From Ancylostoma caninum (Eukaryota; Nematoda; Chromadorea; Rhabditida; Ancylostomatidae), in the NCBI GenBank assembly GCA_037903475.1, contig JBAJFG010000403.1:1-64000 (forward strand): a stretch of DNA of 64,000 nt. The letters are read 5' to 3'. A program made the translations under genes and the position numbers. Position 1 is the first letter of the stretch. Each line of letters starts with the position of its first letter. Below are positions 46,875 through 58,499 of this stretch, in pieces. The notes beneath the pieces are model-generated. The model was given only the letters and a program-made list of their open reading frames with translations, had not been told where the DNA came from and ran no database searches.

Positions 46875-47918
46875 AAAGCAGGGGACCATTTTCACAACTT
46901 TCACGTTTTTCCATTTTTGTGATTTTCAAGATTTCTGAATACACAACAAGCGAAGCCAACTCTTCCATTTTCCGCTATAGTACACTGCTTCGCGAATACA
47001 AAAATGGCCGTTATTCTTCTATAGATGGACACAGTACTTCAGTTATCCCGTCTGAATATGTAATAAAGCTCATCCAATTCGGAATCCTCAGAAATAATTG
47101 AAATCCGTATAAATTGTTCCATATCCATTGCGAAGTAGTTCTACCGCTGTTATTTATCTTCCGTGGAGCAGTCCTTTAAGGCGGAGTTACTCTATCCCGG
47201 TTTCCCTCAACTTTGAAAAGGTGGTTTTTCACTATTACTTGCACTATTACAATTACTTACACTTACACTTATCGTAGTTTATCTTCGAAATTTATGCAAA
47301 ACGTTGCCGGATGCCTTCCTGGACTACCCGAAGGAGATCACGGGGGACGTTCTAAGCAGTGAACCCCAAACACTGCGATACTTAACTCTGGATCTCCAAC
47401 GGAGTGGAACCAGCGATAGGGACAGATTGCAATCTGCCACTCAAACCACTGAGCCATCCGGGCTACTTTTTATGTTGGAGTTTGTTAGATAACAGCGTAG
47501 CCGTAGCCAGCATACTTGTATATGTATTTGCAAAACGGGGGCACAGGGCAGGATTCGATCCCCTGACCACCACAACGTCGATCATTCGCACAACCCACTG
47601 CGCTATGCCCGCACGCGATGCAACATGCAAATGGTGTCCACTATTACTTACACTTACAGTTATCGTAGTTTATCTTAGAAATTTAGGTGAAAAGGGAGTT
47701 GGGTGGGGCCACACCTGTGAAGCCTAAGCCTAAGCCTTAAACCCATTCTTAAGCAAAGGGTTAGGCTTATCTACCCTGTCTACTATGGACTAAAGTTGTA
47801 TTTTTCTTCGCTTTCTCCCAAGCTCGAGTGATTTATAGCTCATTAATACCGGGGCGCCGGAGGGGGCGGCGGCCGGCGCCCGCCGGCGCCCATTTGCAGT
47901 GGCTGCCGGACCAGACTG
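46875..47918. mobile_element. TIR element copy C, left end missing
   Basis: Matches copies A and B from AAAGCAGGGGACCATTTTC onward to the right terminus (GCTGCCGGACCAGACTG before TA). The left inverted arm of about 160 bp is absent. tRNA-like segments on the minus strand at about 47387-47463 and 47537-47612. Confidence 0.85.
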
Positions 47919-47929
47919 TACATAGTGAG

Positions 47930-48620
47930 TTTGTCTGGAATCAGGAGGAAGTATGGGCATTGTGAGGCTTGATTTTCTATGGGTGTTGCAGTTGGAATCT
48001 CCAGGATTTTAGTAACCAATTGCTTTGGTTATCGAGATTGAGGAAACATCCAGCACGTTCTTGGCATGATCTTCTACTCATATGAGGACTACAGAGTATA
48101 TACGGAGTAGGAGTATTTGAAACAGATCGGCTAATAAAAATTAATTAGTACTTATAAAGTTTTCATAAATCCAGGTAAGTTTCCGCCATCTTTTGGCAGA
48201 ATATATCCTTGAAGCCAAATTTTGGGCTGCCTTGCGCAAGCTGGAATAATGCCATGTAACTCTTCAGAGAGAACTCCGCAGCAGATAAGAAAACGAATCT
48301 GATATCTGCATCGAAAACTGCATCTGACAGTGTGCATTTCATTACGAGTTCGGCTCCCCTAGTATCTTTCCCTGGCAAGTTTTCCATTTACAACTAGCCG
48401 TTGATTTGATTAGCTCAAATTTCTAGGGTTTTCCGAGCAATGCCTCGAGAACTCGCGAGCGAGTGACCTCCAATCCATTCGAAACTCTTTCTTTTTGATT
48501 CTGTCAATTCGAGCCCATTGCTGTGCCCACTTGCCTTACCTTGGTGGGAGTCAACTTATTTCAAATACTGTTTCGATTCTAATTTTTTTTTGCTTTCTGA
48601 GAACCGGAATCTACGGGAAT
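47930..48620. repeat. Duplicated block C, copy 1 (partner 54640-55300)
   Basis: Shared features such as AATCAGGAGGAAGT-TGG-CATT, GGATTTTA-TAA-CAATTG and ATGTGAGGACTACA-type blocks at comparable spacing. Diverged, no gene function deduced. Confidence 0.5.
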
Positions 48621-48830
48621 ACAGACTCCCAGCGGTACTTTATAAAACTGCTGAATCTCGCAAAATAGTCTGCTGTTTTCCAACAATTCTATGAAGTACG
48701 TCTGACCGTCTGGATTACTACGAATTTCCGAAAATCTCTGTATTTGTTTTTCTGCAGAACGGTGCAGTGGAACACTAGATGGCTTGCATGACTTCCTTTG
48801 AAAATTATTACTCAACTTCTTCTAACAATT
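48163..48830 (-). other. Two unassigned minus-strand open frames
   Basis: Frames at 48579-48815 (KSCKPSSVPLHRSAEKQIQR, three Cys) and 48163-48387 (DADIRFVFLSAAEFSLKSYM) have protein-like composition and lie inside the secreted-protein cluster on the same strand. I could not find a signal-peptide exon, TATA box or convincing junction, so they may be remains of another secreted gene. Confidence 0.25.
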
Positions 48831-49941
48831 TCCATGTTCGACTGTCCTTGAATCTTGGCATATTGTTTGTGCATCGATCTTTATTGAGGCTAACGTTTCG
48901 GCGATGTCGCCTTCGTCAGAGCCTGGAAAGTCAAAGACGTAAGTGATTTACCCTCTCAACCGCCTCATCCCTCTACAGGACATCCTTCATCCAGCCGTAC
49001 ACTCAAAAACAGTACAATGGCATTATTACTATTACAGTATTACTCAACTAATTTGCGCATGTGAAAAATTGCTAAAGCTGATACATTCACGTCAACTGCA
49101 CATACTTCGACTTCATCAAGCTAAGGAGGGGAGTTCTACTTTGCTGCATGAAGCTGTTACATAGAAAGCCACAGGATAATGAATGTGGAGCACAAATTTC
49201 CGATACAATATTTGTTGATAATATCGAGTTCTCCAAAGTATGTGTGTTCGAGCGCTGCGGTTCTCGTATCTCAGACCGTGGTAGCGCTATGGTCGAAGCT
49301 CAATGCTGAGGAAGCACTGCATAAAGTAAGTAGAGGAGGTTCGTAACAGTTGTGTTCGATAAGGGGATATGTGTTCGATAGGAAGAACCCGAAACATACA
49401 GTAGTTGAATCAATAGATTTTTGTATGAGTTGAGCTTGATCTCCCTGCTCACGCTCGACGAAATTCACAAAATTTGTGCCAAATAATTCTTTTAAAAAAC
49501 TGGAACAGCATTTGCTCAGCCAACGATTCCAAGCGAAAACTTTGATCTCATTCATCCTTAACAAGCGTTAGCTAGCAACACCTTTAATTGCTTAGAGGAA
49601 TGTATTATTGGCGCTATCCTTTCCGGGGGTCACCAAAGTCTCCTGATTAACTGTTTCCTTGTTGGGTTTCACCTTTATTGCTTCACAACATTCAGTTAGT
49701 CTTTCTCTTTGCTAGCTTTTGAGATATTCATCACTATTTCTCTTGTTTTGTCCTCGGTTCTGTTGAGTCTTTAGTTCTTCGTTCTGAAATAGCTGATATG
49801 GCACACCTTCTTGCGTGAACAAATAAATATCATGAAAATTTATCCGAATTCAAGTTTATTCGTGCTAAGGCATACATTCCCAAATTGTTTATGATTGAAG
49901 CGCTCTTGCTGGAGCACCGTACAGCTCTGCCTTCGCTTCGA

Positions 49942-50619
49942 TCATCTTCTTCGCTCCATTTCCAGATATATTGTGGTTCTCTTGCTCTGAAAGCAAGTTT
50001 TCACAAACAAATCATACTCACTGATGAACCTAACTTGTTTCTCTGGGAACTGAAAAGTGTGTTTAAGAATTTGGGAAACATTTTGAGGACCAACCCCTGG
50101 AGTTGCGTCCGAAGCAGAGTATTTCGCGAACGCATCACCTTCCCACAAGAAATGGAGAGTGAGTGTGCCGTTAGGGAACACCGTTACACTGGAACTGGGG
50201 CAAGAAGCTCTCCCACTCTGCAAAGACATGAGCAAAAAGCAAAAAGTGAACTATGAAAAATCTTAGCAGTAAAACCTGCGTTGATAGGGCTCACATCATC
50301 CGCGAACATATTACATCCTAAGCCGACCGCATCACCGCAGTACTGAACATATTCCTTCGTCCCATCGCTTTTCACACGCATCCATTCTTTGACGTCAGTT
50401 TCAACTTGAAGTGTTACACGGTCTCCATACTTAAAAACTCATTTATAGCGCCACAATAACTCGAAAATAGTTGAAATTCTGGGAGACATTGCATCAGGCA
50501 TGTGAAACTCCTAAACATCAAAGTCGAACAGAGATCGTGTGTACCTTGGCTTTTTGAACTCGAACATCTCCAACTGCGTAAGACAGCATTGTCAGGAATA
50601 GAAGGCTGGGGGTCCACAT
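49942..50619 (-). CDS. Small secreted protein, family A, copy A2, stop-loss form (161 aa)
   Basis: Coding exons: 50545-50619, 50295-50429, 49942-50217. The first two match A1 in length and phase; signal peptide MWTPSLLFLTMLSYAVG. Motifs EYVQYCGDAVGLGCNMFADD and SVTVFPNGTLTLHFLWEGDA are kept. At the position where A1 has TAA and A3 has TGA, A2 has CAA, and the frame runs on for about 47 further residues (QNVSQILKHTFQF... to TAG-type stop at 49942). The extension is basic and has no counterpart in the sisters. Minus-strand AATAAA at 49855-49860 lies beyond the new stop. Confidence 0.75.
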
Positions 50620-51579
50620 CTGCAATAAATGGTAGGGCTTCGCCTTGCTTTCATTAGTGGATACTAGGAATTTATCCACTATCTTGGAGCCTACCACAAC
50701 TCAAATCATTCGCAACTTATCTAGCGACATACAATGTGATTTGTGGCTTTGACAGACTCATATAAGAACAAGATGCATGATGGTTGATGGTTTGGTTGCA
50801 ATAAATCTTACTGTTAGGTAAAATGAATACGTGGAAACTATATTTTTGGGAGAAATTGCTCTTACCCCCTGCCACGAAGTAACTGCGTAATTCGCAAGTT
50901 CGCAGAACTTCTGCTTGATATTTCGAGTAAGTGTTCCTAGTCACCTAATTCATAGAGTCCCTGGGAAGATAGGGATCGACCGCAGCTCTTATAGTAGCAG
51001 GCGAGTTTTTTTGTAAAAATAGGTACACTTTGTCCGAGCCAGTCTCAGTCAGTGACAACAAGGGATGGTAAAAATGGCGGCTTATATTACATTTTCTTTG
51101 AGGAGGTCCATCTACTCTCGACCAACAGTAAGTTTATGACCTTCCCAGGAATGTTCATGAACCCCATCACAGAATAGGAGTAAATAGAGGTGGTACAGAA
51201 GTAGATATTTACTTACGTTTTGTAATTACAGGGAATGAAAATGAAAGTGCAGCATCTTGCGGGCGTACGCTAATAACTGAATGTGCCGACCTTTCTTATT
51301 GGGACTGCCCACTGCTAACAAGGGCTAATTGGGGATAATTGAGGATGAAGCTGGATGATCACACCCAGTTTTGGATCTACCTATTCTGGTCCTATTCAAC
51401 AAATAGTTTAAAAGCTAATTACACTTATTACTTCAGCTGGAACATGGATGGGATACCTATATGTATGTATTTGTGCCGATCCGCTAATCATCAAGATAAA
51501 ATTAAAGCACTTACCACAAGTTGGAGCAGCAAAACTGGTACTACGGGTGAATGTTTGGATGACAAATGTTTGGATGATA

Positions 51580-51590
51580 CCTTTTATATA
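51580..51590 (-). promoter_or_regulatory. TATA box of A2
   Basis: TATATAAAAGG on the minus strand. The following noncoding exon ends at 51515 with donor GTAAGTGC, giving an 895-bp intron to the ATG exon. Confidence 0.68.
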
Positions 51591-52280
51591 CCTATAACGT
51601 ACCAAGAGTACTTGTTCAGAGATTCTGATAAATTTAGTCACAAACAAATTAACAACAGTGAAGTATGCGTTGGGCTTTACAATAGTACAAGGACGTGGCT
51701 TGGGGTTCAAAAAAGTACAGGATCAGGACCCATTTTAATATTCATTACATAGGTATGACATTGAGTGGGAAATAGTGCAAACTGTCACAAATATTTTCCC
51801 GATATTTTCGCTTGTTAGCCCAACTAGTGCGATATGCCACAAATATTTTCGCAATATCTTCGCTTGCCAGCTCAGCATTTGTTTTGTACTTCACAGCATA
51901 TGGAATACAACAACGATACGAAAGCTGACACTGTGCTGAGCACATTTCCAAATCCTAGAAAATAGAAAGAAACAAAGAATGAAACGGTTGAGGTGAAAAA
52001 TTTTGTGAGAAGCAAACAATCTCTATTTATCATGTCAAATCAGTATACTCACCTCACTTGTTGTAGTTTTTAAATTCATAAGAGACTATCATCGAAATAG
52101 AAATGGGATGAAAGACATAAAGGATAACAAACGTTGAGTTCTTCAGATTTTTGCATCTTTTTAGCATTTAGCGTGTCCTGAGGGCCTGATTTACGGTTGT
52201 AATGAATAGGAGCAAGAATATTAGGAGGAAAGACACTGACTCTCAGCAGCCTCAAGTCACAACTACGCATAAGGATAGCC

Positions 52281-52880
52281 GTCGCCGCTCCTGGCTGGAG
52301 GAGGCCACGCCGCGCCGCTCCTGGCTGGAGGAGGCCAGCCGCACCACCAGCCACGACCGCATCACAATGCAACGTCGGGCCATTCCCGGCTAGAGGAAGC
52401 CACGCCGCGCCGCTCTTGGCTGGAGGAGGCCAGCCGCACCACCAGCCACGACCGCATCACAATGCAACGTCGGGCCATTCCCGGCTAGAGGAAGCCACGC
52501 CGCGCCGCTCCTGGCTGGAGGAGGCCAGCCGCACCACCAGCCACGACCGCATCACAATGCAACGTCATGCCATTCCCGGCTAGAGGAAGCCACGCCGCGC
52601 CGCTCCTGGCTGGAGGAGGCCAGCCGCACAGCCAGCCACGACCGCTTCACAATGCAACGTCGAGCCACTCCCGGCTGGAGGAAGCCACGCCGCGCCACCA
52701 GCCACGACCGCATCACAATGCAACGTCATGCCATTCCCGGCTAGAGGAAGCCACGCCGCGCCGCTCCTGGCTGGAGGAGGCCAGCCGCACAACCAGCCAC
52801 GACCGCTTCACGATGCAACGTCGAGCCACTCCTAGCTGAAGGATTGCAGCCGCACCACTAGCAAGGGCCGCATCATTATG
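52281..52880. repeat. Second GC-rich satellite array, about 95-bp unit
   Basis: Repeats of GCCGCTCCTGGCTGGAGGAG, GCCAGCCGCACCACCAGCCA, CGACCGCATCACAATGCAAC and CCATTCCCGGCTAGAGGAAG. It shares its core with the 36.8-kb array but is more homogeneous. Open frames through it are artefacts. Confidence 0.9.
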
Positions 52881-53161
52881 CAACGCCTGTTTGGTGGAGG
52901 CCAGCCCCACTACGAGCAAAGACTAAAACATAGGGAAAGGCCTGTTTTTTGCGAAGTCCTGAGCCCCTTCCCCTCTGTCCCATCACATTTCCCCAACACA
53001 ACATACATATACGTTGCACTTTGTTATACGACTCATGACAGGGATTATAGAAAAAACGAAATTTCAAAAAAGGATGACTGAATGGATGCAACAGTATTAG
53101 GTAAGTTAGCTTAATTAAGTCATGCAGTAGAATCCATACACCACGTCTTGTTTCAATCATG

Positions 53162-54354
53162 CTAATCGAAGTAACATACGACAAAGTAATGAGTTGTATT
53201 TGTTCCAAAGTTGCAACCGTACTTCTTCCTCGAATCCAGCTGAAATAACATAATCATTCTGAAGTTTTAGCAAAACACCTCCAACCTGTGGTGCGTGAAA
53301 TTTCTGCCCGCGGTGCATCCGCGGTACGTGCGAGGTGGTGAGGCGGTTCGCCACCGCGGGCATGTGAGGATGCACCGCTGAAACACAACTTTCAAGGGAG
53401 TAACTATTTTCATTGAAAAATGAGCCTGTCTTGAAGTGTTTGGCGGAAAGGGGAGAGGATAAATCCATGAAGGCATTTGCACTTCATCCTGCGCTTTTTC
53501 TATTGCTAAATCTTCACTAAGTCATGGTCGGAACTAGTATGTACATGAACGTCATCCAGTTCCGCGGACGCATAAAATTCTGAAGGAATTTTGACTCACA
53601 GCTTCCAATTTCTTTCTCCATGATTTAAAAGCGTCTTTGATGACATGTTTTACTGTGTAACTTGTTCGCTTCTCCCTGAACGATACTCAACTTGAAGTGA
53701 AATAAAGCGATGCAAATAAGGTAATTGATTTTTACGCTTTGTAGCTGAACGTCTTTATCCTTGCGAGCGGTACTGCGAACTCCTCGCCTTGTCGATTTGC
53801 CAGAACCTCTAATGCAGTATGTGCTTCGAGTTGGCAGTCATATTTCTGAAGATAATCTTTTTCTCTCGAAGGAAAAGGAAGTTTTCAAAAGTAAATAGGA
53901 TTAGAAATGGTTACATACCAATCCAGGTAATATTTTGGTTATACGTCTTACAAGTTGTCTTCGAAACTTGCGATGGAAACTGAATTTTCCCAACCGTGAG
54001 CAGTCAGGCAGACCAAGTTCAACATCTTTCGCGCTTGGAGTGGAATCTTTCGAATGAAAAGGCTTTTCGGTAGTCGATTTTCAAAGGGTTTCACTTGATT
54101 TTCCTGCAGAACCTGCTATCCTCGTTAGCAAAGGATCACTAGCATCCAATAAGTAATCATATTCAGACTCTTCAGGTTCCTCAGTCGGATTATTGGTATC
54201 GTTAGACGGTTGTGATGAAAATGCTACAGCGACCTGAGTTGATGATAGTAGCTGAAATTCTTTTTCAGAAATTGGATACACGGATAGGGCAGAGAGGTCA
54301 TCAATAAGGATAAAAGGAACCCACCTCTGATAACAGGAACAAATAGGGAGCCAT
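53162..54354 (-). pseudogene. CAP/SCP-like (hookworm ASP-related) secreted protein P3, in-frame TGA
   Basis: Exons: 54325-54354 (ATG), 53919-54251, 53736-53845, 53600-53675, 53162-53239 (30/333/110/76/78 nt); all junctions keep frame. Signal peptide MAPYLFLLSELLSSTQVAVA spans exons 1-2. An acidic region (EEPEESEYDYLLDASDP) follows, then ELGLPDCSRLGKFSFHRKFR, KYDCQLEAHTALEVLANRQG, KDAFKSWRKKLEA and KKYGCNFGTNTTHYFVVCYF, the reduced CAP pattern. One TGA at 54081-54083 interrupts exon 2; the same frame resumes directly and stays open to the donor. Either a recent nonsense mutation, a sequencing error or a truncated secreted peptide. Confidence 0.68.
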
Positions 54355-54377
54355 CGCTGTACAGCTATTTTCTCCTG

Positions 54378-54387
54378 CCTTTTTATA
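54378..54387 (-). promoter_or_regulatory. TATA box of P3
   Basis: TATAAAAAGG on the minus strand, 24 bases before the ATG at 54354. Confidence 0.6.
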
Positions 54388-54639
54388 CATCACCAGCTAG
54401 ATTCTAATATTCTATATTCGAATATATGAGGTTTACTGCTCACCATATTGTAGTGTTTAATGTTAACATACATATATGTACTTAAATAAGACTGTCGACT
54501 AGATTACTTGTACTGTACTACTAATACCTATACTTGTGAACCTCTACATTGTAATCACATGGATATACCATGTAATAAATAAATGAATAAATTCTCTCAG
54601 TGATGGAACTTTATATACCCTGTTGACAGTATCCGGCTT

Positions 54640-55810
54640 TGTCCGTCAGGTACATAGAGAGTCTTTCTCGAATCAGGAGGAAGTTTGGACATTATGAGAC
54701 CTGTTTTTGTTTAGGTGTTTCAACTGAGCCCTTTGAAACGCTGCAACTAGAACCCCCCGGATTTTAATAATCAATTGTTCTGCTTGCTGAGATTTGGAGA
54801 ATATCCAGCATGATCTCCGACATATGCTTTTGCGCATGTGAGGACTACATTCCCCTCCGACATTGTTGTTTTCATTGTCTGTAGTAAAATTTTTGCAGGA
54901 ATGTAACGACGTGATATCTCGTGCAAGTTGCAGCAAATTAAAGTTCTCAGCCTAAAGGTAGGTCAAACATGAATGTGAAGGCTTTTTTCATAGTTCAAAG
55001 GCCACAGATGAATCTTAATATATCTGACAAGTTTTTTTGTGAAGAATAAGTAGTTGATTCTATTGATGCGGATTGTTTGGATTTTTCGAGCAGTCGCTGC
55101 CGCACGTGAATGACATTTGATTTATTCAACTCTTTTTAATTCTGTTAAGTCAAATTTATTGCTTTGCCCATTATTCTCAGCTTCATACAACTAAAGCGTT
55201 ACGTATCCAAGTTTTGTTCTGGTTTTAATTCTTTAGCTTTGTGGGGATCGGAATCAACGCGAACCCAGAACAAGTGGCAGTAGAAGAACTGAAACGATGT
55301 CTGCGCAAATGTTTGGAATGTAAGCTTTATATATCATGCCAGTAGCACGGTGACACCTTGACAAATTTGGCAACAAACATGTGTATTAACGACAATGAAG
55401 TTTGCGCTCTCTTTTCCAGGATTACAGGGTGGAGGCTGTTTCGAGACACTACCCGGGAAATGGTGCAAAATGTCACTCACAGATATTTTCGCAATATTTT
55501 CGCTTGATAAGCTCAGCATTTGCTTCGTACTGTATGTATTTCCTACATACCACAAGAACGGCAGGAGGCCTGGCGTGGTGGTGAGCGCACCTCCGATTCC
55601 TATGAAAATAGAAAGGGACAGAAAATAAAGCTGAATGAATTTTTTCACCGCCAGGTAATAGCCGCAGCTCATGCCAAAACTCTATTCATTTCACTCACTA
55701 AAGTGATCTGCAATTCATGAGAAAAAAACTTCCGCGAAATGGGAGATGAAGCGGTAGCAAAATTTTGATTCTACCAAATTTTCACATTTTCCAAGCTTCC
55801 ACTTTCAACG
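54640..55810. other. Duplicated block C copy 2 and flank remnants, no gene seen
   Basis: 54640-55300 pairs with 47930-48620. Near 55440-55580, GGCTGTTTCGAGACAC, AATATTTTCGCAATATTTTCG and GCTCAGCATTTGCTTCGTAC match the 5' flank of family A genes, so an A-type unit may once have been here. Beyond it (to about 56200) nothing is recognised. Confidence 0.4.
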
Positions 55811-56866
55811 TGATGACCTCAAATAGGGTTGCGAGGAATGGGAATGGAAATCCTCTCGAATCAATAGGAGGAAGGGCACGTGGGCCGTGAGTACTACCTG
55901 AATTTTTCCTTAGTTGAACTACCCTCTAGTGATCATGCAAGCGTTGTCGCTCATGTCAATTTCTGTCACCGCTTAGTTATCTGAACGTGATTAGAATGTT
56001 GATCTTGAGCCGATTTATGGCGGTTCGAAGAATCAGGTGCAAGTGTTCCAGATCGTCCAGGCGCATCTAATCATGTTGGAGCAATTGGAATCTGTGAAAA
56101 GTTACCTGTACAGGCTATAGTATCTATTCTCCTTCCTCTTTCTTTATGATTCTGACACTACGTAAATTTCGTCCGAGATCTATAAATGAAGTAAACGATT
56201 TTGACCCTCATTGTGTTAAATCAGCGGTTTTCGTGCGAGTTGAACTTGACCACCCCCCCCCCTTCCGAAGGGTTCCGCAAAACTTTTAAAAATGAAGAAA
56301 AGAAAAAAAGCCAAGCTAAGTTAGCGTGCCTGACCAAGAATTTTGAGCAAAGACCTACATCATCCCTAGCAAGCATTAGCAAACAACCTCTTTAGTTGCT
56401 AAGAGAAATGTCTCGTCAGCACAATCCTTTCCGGGAGTCTTCATAATACCTAATTTGCTGTTTCCTTGTCAGGTTTTACCTTGCTTGCACCACAAAATTC
56501 AGATGTAGTCTTCTTAGTTGCGAGATGTTGAGTTAGTCTTTATCATTTATTTTGTTTTGGCCTCAGTTCTGTTGCACTACTGTCCTTAATTTTGTTTTGC
56601 GTAAGAAAATAAACAAATATCATTGGAATTTGCCTGAATTCAAGTTTATTTATGCTAAGGCATACATTCCCAAATTGTTTATGATTAAAACGCTCTTGCT
56701 GGAGCGCTGTACAGCTCTGCGTTTGCTTCAATCATCTTGTTCTGTCCAGGTCCAGGTATATTATGGTGTTCTGAAAGCATGTTTCAACAAACAAGTCATA
56801 CTTACTGCGGAACCTGACTAATTCCTTTGGAGGTTGAAAAGTACTTCCAAAATCATGGACAACGAT

Positions 56867-57413
56867 TCAAGGACCAACTTCTGAAGTTGGGTCATAAGCA
56901 GAGTAATTCGCGAACGCATCTTCCTTCCACAAGAAATGGAGAGTGAGCGTGCCGTTAGGGAACACTGTTGCACTGGAAGTGGGGCAAGAAGCTCTCCCTC
57001 TCTGAAAAGATTTGAACGAGAAGTAGAATTTAATTTATAATTTATTTAATGGAAGTAGAAGTTGCGACAATAGTGCTCACATCATCCGCAAACATGTTAC
57101 ATCCTAAGCCGACCGTATTTCTGCAGTACTGAATGTACTCCACCGTCCCATCACTTTTCACACGCTGCCATTCTCTCACATTAGATTCAACTTGAAGTGT
57201 TACACGGCTTCCGTACTTGAAAACTCATTTATAATGCCAAAATAACTCAGAACTGGTTGAAATACTTAAGAACTTCGCATATGACATGCAAAACACCTTA
57301 GTACGAAAACCTCAAACTCAAACCAATAGTGTGTTCACCTTCGCTTTTTGGACTTTAAATTCTCCAGTTGCGTAAGACAGCACCGTCAGGAGTAAAACGC
57401 TGTGAAACCACAT
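56867..57413 (-). CDS. Small secreted protein, family A, copy A3 (114 aa, most diverged)
   Basis: Coding exons: 57339-57413, 57081-57215, 56867-57001, again 75/135/135 nt and phase 0. Signal peptide MWFHSVLLLTVLSYATG. Motifs YGSRVTLQVESNVREWQRVK, EYIQYCRNTVGLGCNMFADD, ATVFPNGTLTLHFLWKEDAF and EVGP-TGA. Nucleotide divergence from A1 and A2 is clear in introns and flanks, yet the frame, all three Cys and splice sites are intact, which suggests selection on the protein. The intron after exon 2 carries a local TTTATAATTTA expansion. Minus-strand AATAAA at about 56645-56650. Confidence 0.83.
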
Positions 57414-57707
57414 CTTCTGCAATGTATAGTTGGACTTTGTTTCACTACTTCAAGGACTTCAAGGATTTATTTATCGCCTAATGACTGCATAAGCCGGAAT
57501 AAGCCAGATGGATGAAGCTGGATAATCTCAGTTTCAGATCCACATTTCTGGTTCCATTTATCATGGATTTTTAAAAGCTATATGGACTCGTTATTGCTGA
57601 TACTAACTGAAACACCTACAACTATGCTGGTCGTCTGAGGTGAAATTGAGCACTAACCACAAGTTGCAGTAGCAAAGCCGGGACTATGCGTCAGCGTTTG
57701 GATGGCA

Positions 57708-57716
57708 CCTTTTATA
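57708..57716 (-). promoter_or_regulatory. TATA box of A3
   Basis: TATAAAAGG on the minus strand. The noncoding exon below it ends at 57658 with donor GTTAGTGC, joining the ATG exon after a 244-bp intron. Confidence 0.65.
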
Positions 57717-58499
57717 AACCGAAAGTATGTCAATACTACGTTGTTCAGAGACCTTGATAAACTTAGTGAAAGTTAATTAACACCAGTAAAGTTTGTGTGA
57801 GGCTTTACAACAGTGCAGGACCACAGCTTGAGGTTCACAAAAGTACAGGATCAGGACCCATTTTTGGGACATTGCCTGGAAAACAGTGCCAAATGTCACA
57901 AATATTTTCGCAATATTTTCGCTTGTTAGCTCAACATTTGCTTTGTACTTTATTTCCTATGGGTTACAACAACAAGTGAATAAATACACTCTTCCACAAT
58001 TAGCAGTTTCCACTCATCATGCCAGATCTCTCTAGTTCATTTGTAGTTTTTGAGTTGATAACAAATCTTCAGCGGAATAGAAAGAAGACAAAAACGGGGC
58101 AAATGTCCGATCCTAACGATTTTTTTCCACATTTTTTCCCGAACTCTAGTTGACTGTAACCTGAAGACCTCACCTCAAGATTGCAGAAAATGGAGTAAAA
58201 ATTCTGCGCAACCAATGAGAGGAAGGGCACTGTGCTTTAGCAGTTTTGAGGCGCGGATAGGTGTAAGGATAGGCGAAGTGGTGGATCTCCACGGAATAAT
58301 CACAATCTCCCAACATATGATGCTCTGCCAAAAACCTCCACATGGCACCTCGGGAAGCGGCGTTAAAAATTCAAATTTGCAGATGGTCTAAATCACTTCG
58401 TTGATCTGAAACTATTCACTTTTATCAGAAGGTGCTGCTAACTCATGTAGGGCGAAGTCTGAGAGCAAGAAACCAACATCATGACTTCGAGAAATGACC

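Larger units (their letters stand above)
49406..52274. repeat. Segmental duplication A, copy 2
   Basis: Near-identical to 39886-42510 over most of its length. The right boundary coincides with the start of the second satellite array at about 52281 (ACTACGCATAAGGATAGCCG then satellite). Confidence 0.85.

Noticed and set aside
3588..47492. 62-codon frame conserved in all three copies of the TIR element
   Set aside because: Conservation follows the whole element, not the codons; the frame spans a tRNA-like sequence, which explains its preservation better.
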